A stretch of DNA of 64,000 nucleotides, taken from contig SVLN01000001.1 in assembly GCA_015067925.1 (NCBI GenBank), forward strand, positions 54,585 to 118,584. Reading direction: 5' to 3'. The stretch's first letter is position 1. Every line of letters starts with the position of its first letter. Source of the DNA: Oscillospiraceae bacterium. Lineage in GTDB: Bacteria; Bacillota; Clostridia; Oscillospirales; Oscillospiraceae. A program made the position numbers and the translations under genes. Positions 60,113 to 64,000 of this stretch are shown in pieces. The notes beneath the pieces were generated by a model, which worked only from the letters and a program-made list of their open reading frames with translations, made no database searches and was not told the origin of the DNA.

Positions 60113-61315
60113 ATGGATATGGAAATGATGAAAAGAAAATATGCCTTCATGCTGGCAAGAGTCGGCCTGAATGTGCAGCCCGGCCAGCCCGTTCTGGTGG
60201 ATGCACCCATCGAAGGCGCTTACTTCATGCCCATCTTCGCCGAAGAATGCTATAAGCTGGGTGCCAGTAATGTCGTCATTCACTACAACGACGAGCCCAC
60301 CCTGAAGGTCGCTGCCAAATATCGCAGCGACGAGGCTATGCGCAGCTTCGAAGCCTGGGAAGCCGCCAAGAGCGAGGTTTATCTGGATCAGGGCGCTTGT
60401 TATCTGCGTCTGGACGCTCCCAACCCCAAGCTGATGGCTGACGTGCCTGAAGCTCAGGTCAACGCCATTGTTGCCCACAACACCGCTGTCCGTAAGGCCT
60501 ACAAGAGTGCCAGCCAGCGCGGCCTGCAGTGGCTTGTAGCCACCGTTCCCACCCAGTCCTGGGCCGAGTTCATCCTGAAGGATGTGGCCAAGGAAAACGC
60601 CCTGGATGAGCTGTGGAAGCTGCTGTTCAAGATCTGCTACATCGATGAGCAGAACGACATCGAGGCCACCTGGGCCGAAAACAAGCGCCTGCACCAGGAG
60701 CGCGACGGGAAGATGGACGCCCACCACTTCCGCAAGCTGCACTACTCCTCCGTGCTCTCCGGAACGGATCTGACCGTCACCCTGACTCCGTACTCCAAGT
60801 ACGGCTTCTCCTTCCCCTCCAAGGTTCCCTTTATTCCGAACCTGCCTACCGAGGAGATTGGCGTCGCCCCCGAAAAGTACGGTACCAACGGTGTTGTCTA
60901 TGCCACCAAGCCCCTGCTGGTAGGCGGCAAGAGCGTGGAAAACTTCGGTTTCCGCTTTGAGAACGGCAAGGTCGTGGAAGTCATCGCAGAGGAAGGCAAG
61001 GACATTCTCGAGGCCCTGGTCGCCACCGACGAAGGCGCCAGCTACCTGGGCGAGGCTGCTCTGGTGGAATACCACTCCCCCATCAGCATGTCCAACGTGG
61101 TGTTCTATAACACCCTGATCGACGAGAACGCCTCCTGCCACCTGGCTCTTGGCCGCACTCTGGTTCCGCTGCCCGTTAAGGATACCGAGTGGACCTTTAA
61201 CCAGTCCTCCATCCATGTGGACTTCATGATCGGCACGCCCGATATGCGCGTGGTCGGCACCAAGGAGGACGGCACCGAAGTGGTCGTCTTCGACAACGGC
61301 GATTTCGCCATCTAA
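60113..61315 (+). CDS. M29-family aminopeptidase (thermophilic-type metalloaminopeptidase)
   Basis: A 400-residue M29 enzyme, 18 bases after the OCD gene, behind GGGAGGAGC. The C-terminal half carries the two-metal site: Glu in GEAALVEYHSPIS, His in DENASCHLALG, and HVDFMIG with the His-Asp pair, plus the Glu of PTEEIGVAPEKYGTNG. Family members release N-terminal residues from peptides. It is the last gene of the operon and is followed by a strong terminator. Confidence 0.9.
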   Translation: MDMEMMKRKYAFMLARVGLNVQPGQPVLVDAPIEGAYFMPIFAEECYKLGASNVVIHYNDEPTLKVAAKYRSDEAMRSFEAWEAAKSEVYLDQGACYLRLDAPNPKLMADVPEAQVNAIVAHNTAVRKAYKSASQRGLQWLVATVPTQSWAEFILKDVAKENALDELWKLLFKICYIDEQNDIEATWAENKRLHQERDGKMDAHHFRKLHYSSVLSGTDLTVTLTPYSKYGFSFPSKVPFIPNLPTEEIGVAPEKYGTNGVVYATKPLLVGGKSVENFGFRFENGKVVEVIAEEGKDILEALVATDEGASYLGEAALVEYHSPISMSNVVFYNTLIDENASCHLALGRTLVPLPVKDTEWTFNQSSIHVDFMIGTPDMRVVGTKEDGTEVVVFDNGDFAI

Positions 61316-61321
61316 CTACAT

Positions 61322-61356
61322 AAAAAAGGACCTGTCCAATCGGACAGGTCCTTTTT
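61322..61356. terminator. Bidirectional terminator after the aminopeptidase operon
   Basis: AAAAAGGACCTGTCC and GGACAGGTCCTTTTT around a 4-base loop. Confidence 0.85.
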
Positions 61357-61362
61357 GTTATC

Positions 61363-61763
61363 TCAACCGGGAATGCGGAACAGCAGGAACTGATCCGGCT
61401 GGTATACATCGTAAAGGTAGTTTTCCCGTCTGGCATCGATTGCCGTGCTGTTCAGGCCAATGACAATGCCATCATAGCCCACAGGCTTCTGAACGGAGAA
61501 GGTCATCTCAAAGGTGAAACTGCCATCCGGATTGCTGCGGAAACCGCCGCTCTGACCGAAATAGACGGGCGTTTGAACACCATCGATCAGCACCTGATAG
61601 ACAGAGATGCTCACCCATAGTCTTGCCGCAGACCCAGCAGGTTGCAGGCTCGGAGCAGTTTGCTTCAATTCAAACGTGTTTATGGCCGCAGCCGGCAAAC
61701 AGGGCAGCACACAGAGCAGTCCAGCAGTAGGGAAAGTATTTTCTTTATGTTAATATTCCCCAT
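61363..61763 (-). pseudogene. Decayed lipoprotein gene (Cys-pair motif type)
   Basis: Three frames carry pieces of one lipoprotein. From ATG 61763 the first frame gives MGNINIKKILSLLL; one base later the next frame continues TALCAALFAGCGHKHV (lipobox), meets a TGA where Trp would stand, then IEANCSEPATCWVCGKT, the CxxxxxxCxxCGKT motif common in clostridial lipoproteins. The reading then moves to a third frame, LWVSISVYQVLIDGVQTP to FRIPG and stop. Two frame changes and a nonsense codon make a product unlikely. The 115-residue ORF in the track is only its C-terminal piece. Confidence 0.7.
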
Positions 61764-61848
61764 CGTGACTACTGCGGCCATGGTCGCTGCACTCTCGGTC
61801 GTTCTTGTAAATCAGAACATCTTCTACCGTGATTATCTTTTTTGTTAA

Positions 61849-62199
61849 TTACGAGTTCTTTTTGCGAAAAATCCAGAAAGGTTTTTTCTTTAATCCCAAT
61901 CGCTCTAAACGACTCTCAATTGCTTTGTATGTGCGACCATGTTCTTTCGCAATATCTGAAACTCTCATCTTTGAATCAAATTCATCGTATAGCTTCGCAT
62001 CTTCAATATCCGTCCATGGTTTTCCTGCATTACGCAAGGGGTTCGCCGCAGCGCAATTCATTTGCTCAAGTGCGTAAAACAATGCACGAATTATTTCCGG
62101 TGAGTTATAGACACTTTCAGCCGGAAAGACTTCACCGGTTGTGGGGTCTACTCCATTCGCTAAAGATCGGATAATTTCCATTGCGCGAGCATGATCCAT
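61849..62199 (-). CDS. Small protein with C-terminal Myb/SANT-like HTH
   Basis: A 116-residue protein. The N-terminal half MEIIRSLANGVDPTTGEVFPAESVYNSPEIIRALFYALEQM is a short domain seen with replication/repair-type genes; after a linker, PWTDIEDAKLYDEFDSKMRVSDIAKEHGRTYKAIESRLERLGL has the tryptophan-type HTH pattern that binds DNA. The C-terminus is basic. No promoter could be assigned and no ribosome binding site stands out. Role unknown; a DNA-binding regulator is likely. Confidence 0.75.
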   Translation of the reverse strand: MDHARAMEIIRSLANGVDPTTGEVFPAESVYNSPEIIRALFYALEQMNCAAANPLRNAGKPWTDIEDAKLYDEFDSKMRVSDIAKEHGRTYKAIESRLERLGLKKKPFWIFRKKNS

Positions 62200-62588
62200 G
62201 TTTTTCTCTCCCTAGTATAGTATTTTTATTATTATAAATGAAAAAGCTTTTGTTTTCAAAGAAAATCATGGTTTTGGTGGAAAAAAGCAAAACCGAACTG
62301 CTGGCCTCTTGAATGTCCTCGCCGTCACGGCCTCAATTTGTTCCGATTTTTAACCATTTCCAAACCTTTCGTCTGAAAATGCCTATGGTCTTGTGACCTC
62401 TTTTGCCCATTGTCCGAGGGTGTCCCGGTGGTGTCTGTGGTGCGTGTTGTGGTCATAAATCGAGCCTCGTTGGAATGCACCAACGATGCTCAAACGCTAT
62501 CTACGTGTTGATAGTAACTCTGTTGCAAGGACAGTCAACGGGTTTCTTCACCAAGACAACGCAAGGCGTGCGATGCCATAGTCAAAGA
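62200..62588. other. Gene-poor 389-bp stretch with one strong hairpin
   Basis: No convincing ORF: the plus ORF 62403-62735 runs antisense into gtrA and a 43-codon minus ORF has no family pattern. AT-rich at the left, about 50 percent GC later. One stem, GAGCCTCGTTGG/CCAACGATGCTC around AATGCA (62462-62491), has 11 of 12 pairs. It has no T-run, so it is not an obvious terminator. Could be a remnant of lost genes or an unrecognised RNA. Confidence 0.5.
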
Positions 62589-62990
62589 TTAACACAATGT
62601 GTCTTCTTTGCCTCGGTAAACCACAAACTTACAGAACAAGAATTCCAGTGCAAAATTGGTCACCATGGTAACAACCAAAATAATATAATCATTTATGCCA
62701 TGGGCTTCTACCAGATTACCGAGATAGGTCGATAATGGCGTGAACACCAGATAGAAGCCAAAAACTTTCGCCATCGCAACAGGTACATTTGCAGCGGACT
62801 TGAATGTATAGCGCCTATTCAGTGTAAAGTTCCACAGAATCGAGAGCACAAGGGAACTGAGATACGGAATCCAATAATCTTTGATAAAAATCTCAATCAG
62901 CGCAAATGAACCAATTTGAACGATGCCGGCAGAAATAGAAAACAGCGTAAACTTCACTACCTGCCATAGTTGCTTCTTTTTCTCTTTCAT
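62589..62990 (-). CDS. GtrA-family membrane protein
   Basis: A 133-residue protein from ATG 62990 behind GAGGGA. Four membrane segments: FTLFSISAGIVQIGSFALIEIF, IPYLSSLVLSILWNFTLNRRYTF, VFGFYLVFTPLSTYLGNLV and YIILVVTMVTNFALEFLFCKFVVY; WNFTLNRRYTFK and the C-terminal FxxxKFVVY are GtrA signatures. GtrA proteins help flip polyprenyl-linked sugars or act in wall-teichoic modification. It lies 20 bases after the acyltransferase pseudogene. Confidence 0.88.
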   Translation of the reverse strand: MKEKKKQLWQVVKFTLFSISAGIVQIGSFALIEIFIKDYWIPYLSSLVLSILWNFTLNRRYTFKSAANVPVAMAKVFGFYLVFTPLSTYLGNLVEAHGINDYIILVVTMVTNFALEFLFCKFVVYRGKEDTLC

Positions 62991-63010
62991 GGAAGGTCCC
63001 TCACTGTACA

Positions 63011-63666
63011 TCAAGGAATATCCCGCTCTACCACCGTGGGCGGCTGATCCAGAACATCCGGTTTTTTCAGAATACGAACAAAGTACTTGAGCAGAGCCGC
63101 GTAATAATAACCGTCACAGATGCGTTCGTCCAGATTAAATTTCAGATCTATATACTTCTTGCTGGCTGCTTCACCGTTCACGATTTCTGTTGCGCGGCGC
63201 TTTTTTCCAAAGGCGCAGAAAACCGGAATCGTGCCAAAGTCATAGAGGTGATGGTAGACCGGCTGAATGCCGAGGGATGCCATAGAGGTAAAATAAGCAC
63301 TGCCGTGGAAGGGGCTGATTTCCAGAAGGAAACCGGGAATCAAACCGAAATAGTCCAGTGTCTTCAGCAGCCATACCACAAATTTCAGAACGAGGCCCGG
63401 AATCACGGTGAGGATTCCTGCGGTGTTGTCCACATTGGAGTCCAGCGGCGTGTTCTTAGCCGCTTCCACCTGAGCGTTAAACTTGCGATAGACATCTTCT
63501 GCCGTATCATAGGGATTCAGATGAACTTTGATAACCGTGTCCGGCGAATCAAGCGAAAGCTCTTTTTTTACCGTCATACTCAGGACAATATCCTCTCCTC
63601 GGGAGTACACCTTTTGGCCGGCAACGAAACGGTTGAGTCAACGTACAGGTGTTTTCTTTTCTCCAT
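63011..63666 (-). pseudogene. 2-oxoacid dehydrogenase acyltransferase-like gene with internal deletion
   Basis: A CAT/E2-type catalytic domain: LNRFVAGQKVYSRGEDIVL, MASLGIQPVYHHLYDFGTIPVFCAFG and the DERICDGYYYA box (a DG variant of HxxxDG). It is readable only from 63637; a TGA lies just before. Upstream, an ATG at 63666 with GGGAGAGAG gives MEKRKHLYVD in another frame, stopping soon. Roughly 100 N-terminal codons of the family seem deleted out of frame. The track ORF starts at an internal GTG without a ribosome binding site. Probably not functional. Confidence 0.7.
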
Positions 63667-63689
63667 CTCTCTCCCGCTTTCTGTCTGTA

Positions 63690-64000
63690 TCAGATCGCCA
63701 TTTCCTCACATTGCGCCCAGAAGGAACGCATGGTATCTTCATATTTCTGCTGTTCCACCATATAGCTCATTCCGTGCTCAGCACCGGGGACGATCAGCAG
63801 TTCCTTCGGAGCGGAGCACGCCCGATAATTCTCATATGTCATGCTGACAGGGACAAAACTGTCTTCTGCGCCGTGAATGAACAGCACCGGTACACAGCAC
63901 TTTTTGAGGGCGTCCACGGTAGAATGTTCCTGCGGACTCATACGGATCCGCTTCTGCACCATCTTTTCTACCTGTGCTGTATGCAGGGCGTACGGCAGAT
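63690..64000 (-). CDS. Alpha/beta hydrolase, C-terminal fragment
   Basis: The reading frame stays open from base 64000 to the stop at 63690, so this is the C-terminal part of a gene beginning beyond the window; the track's Met at 63962 is internal. VPVLFIHGAEDSFVPVSM holds the acid (Asp) of the catalytic triad and PGAEHGMSY the His. This is the prolyl-oligopeptidase/lipase-like branch. The E2-like pseudogene starts 24 bases after the stop. Confidence 0.8.
   Translation of the reverse strand, partial: LPYALHTAQVEKMVQKRIRMSPQEHSTVDALKKCCVPVLFIHGAEDSFVPVSMTYENYRACSAPKELLIVPGAEHGMSYMVEQQKYEDTMRSFWAQCEEMAI

Noticed and set aside
59075-61216. 713-codon minus ORF across the OCD and M29 genes
   Set aside because: Antisense shadow produced by third-position bias; composition untypical of proteins.
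62395-62500. tRNA or tmRNA in the gene-poor gap
   Set aside because: No cloverleaf, T-loop GGTTCRA sequence or CCA end could be fitted around the hairpin.
62403-62735. 110-codon plus ORF in the gene-poor gap
   Set aside because: Runs antisense into gtrA, lacks a ribosome binding site, and shows no family pattern.

Overview
The window reads as part of the chromosome of an anaerobic, endospore-forming Clostridia member, probably a gut Oscillospirales-type organism. This is inferred from gene content, not from a marker gene. Pointers are the spoIIAA-spoIIAB-sigF operon, yqfC/yqfD/ylbJ, a GerMN lipoprotein and a DacF-type carboxypeptidase. Others are pyruvate:ferredoxin oxidoreductase, a T-box in front of valS, and GC-rich third codon positions that open very long antisense ORFs. 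Gene packing is dense, with many 4-base ATGA overlaps and clear hairpin terminators. No rRNA, tRNA, CRISPR array or insertion sequence was recognised.

Layout. 1-11.6 kb (mostly minus): the start of a UvrD/PcrA helicase, the sporulation sigma-F module, folC-valS behind a T-box leader, a phosphohexomutase, a coiled-coil protein, coaD, rsmD, uvrC and an HPr-like protein. 11.7-19.0 kb (minus): mutS2-recO-yqzL, then era-ybeY-phoH-yqfD-yqfC, a rearranged version of the Bacillus yqfC-to-recO region. 19.1-25.7 kb: ylbJ and a small Cys protein (plus); metY, a GerMN lipoprotein, a histidine kinase, a response regulator and comEA (minus). 25.8-30.5 kb (plus): dacF, uracil-DNA glycosylase, a metallophosphoesterase, and a WYL regulator coupled to an AAA ATPase.

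30.5-34.4 kb (minus) holds the least familiar unit: a five-gene operon of an MFS permease, a small membrane protein and three tandem paralogous secreted proteins with a C-terminal membrane anchor. 34.5-39.0 kb: cinA, thiI, comM and a YD-repeat lipoprotein. 39.2-44.5 kb: the highly codon-biased nifJ and a beta-CASP nuclease. 44.5-54.5 kb: mixed metabolic and transport genes, plus a 209-bp intergenic block made of perfect hairpins at 49961-50169.

54.5-61.3 kb: a PucR-type regulator co-transcribed with a GH2 glycosidase, and divergent from an M20 amidohydrolase, an ornithine-cyclodeaminase-like protein and an M29 aminopeptidase. The two divergent promoters share one base of their -35 boxes, so coupled control is likely. 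61.36-64.0 kb looks decayed: a lipoprotein pseudogene with a nonsense codon and two frame changes, an HTH protein, a gene-poor stretch, a GtrA protein, an acyltransferase pseudogene with an out-of-frame internal deletion, and the end of an alpha/beta hydrolase gene. All calls come from reading motifs and context by eye; no database search was run.
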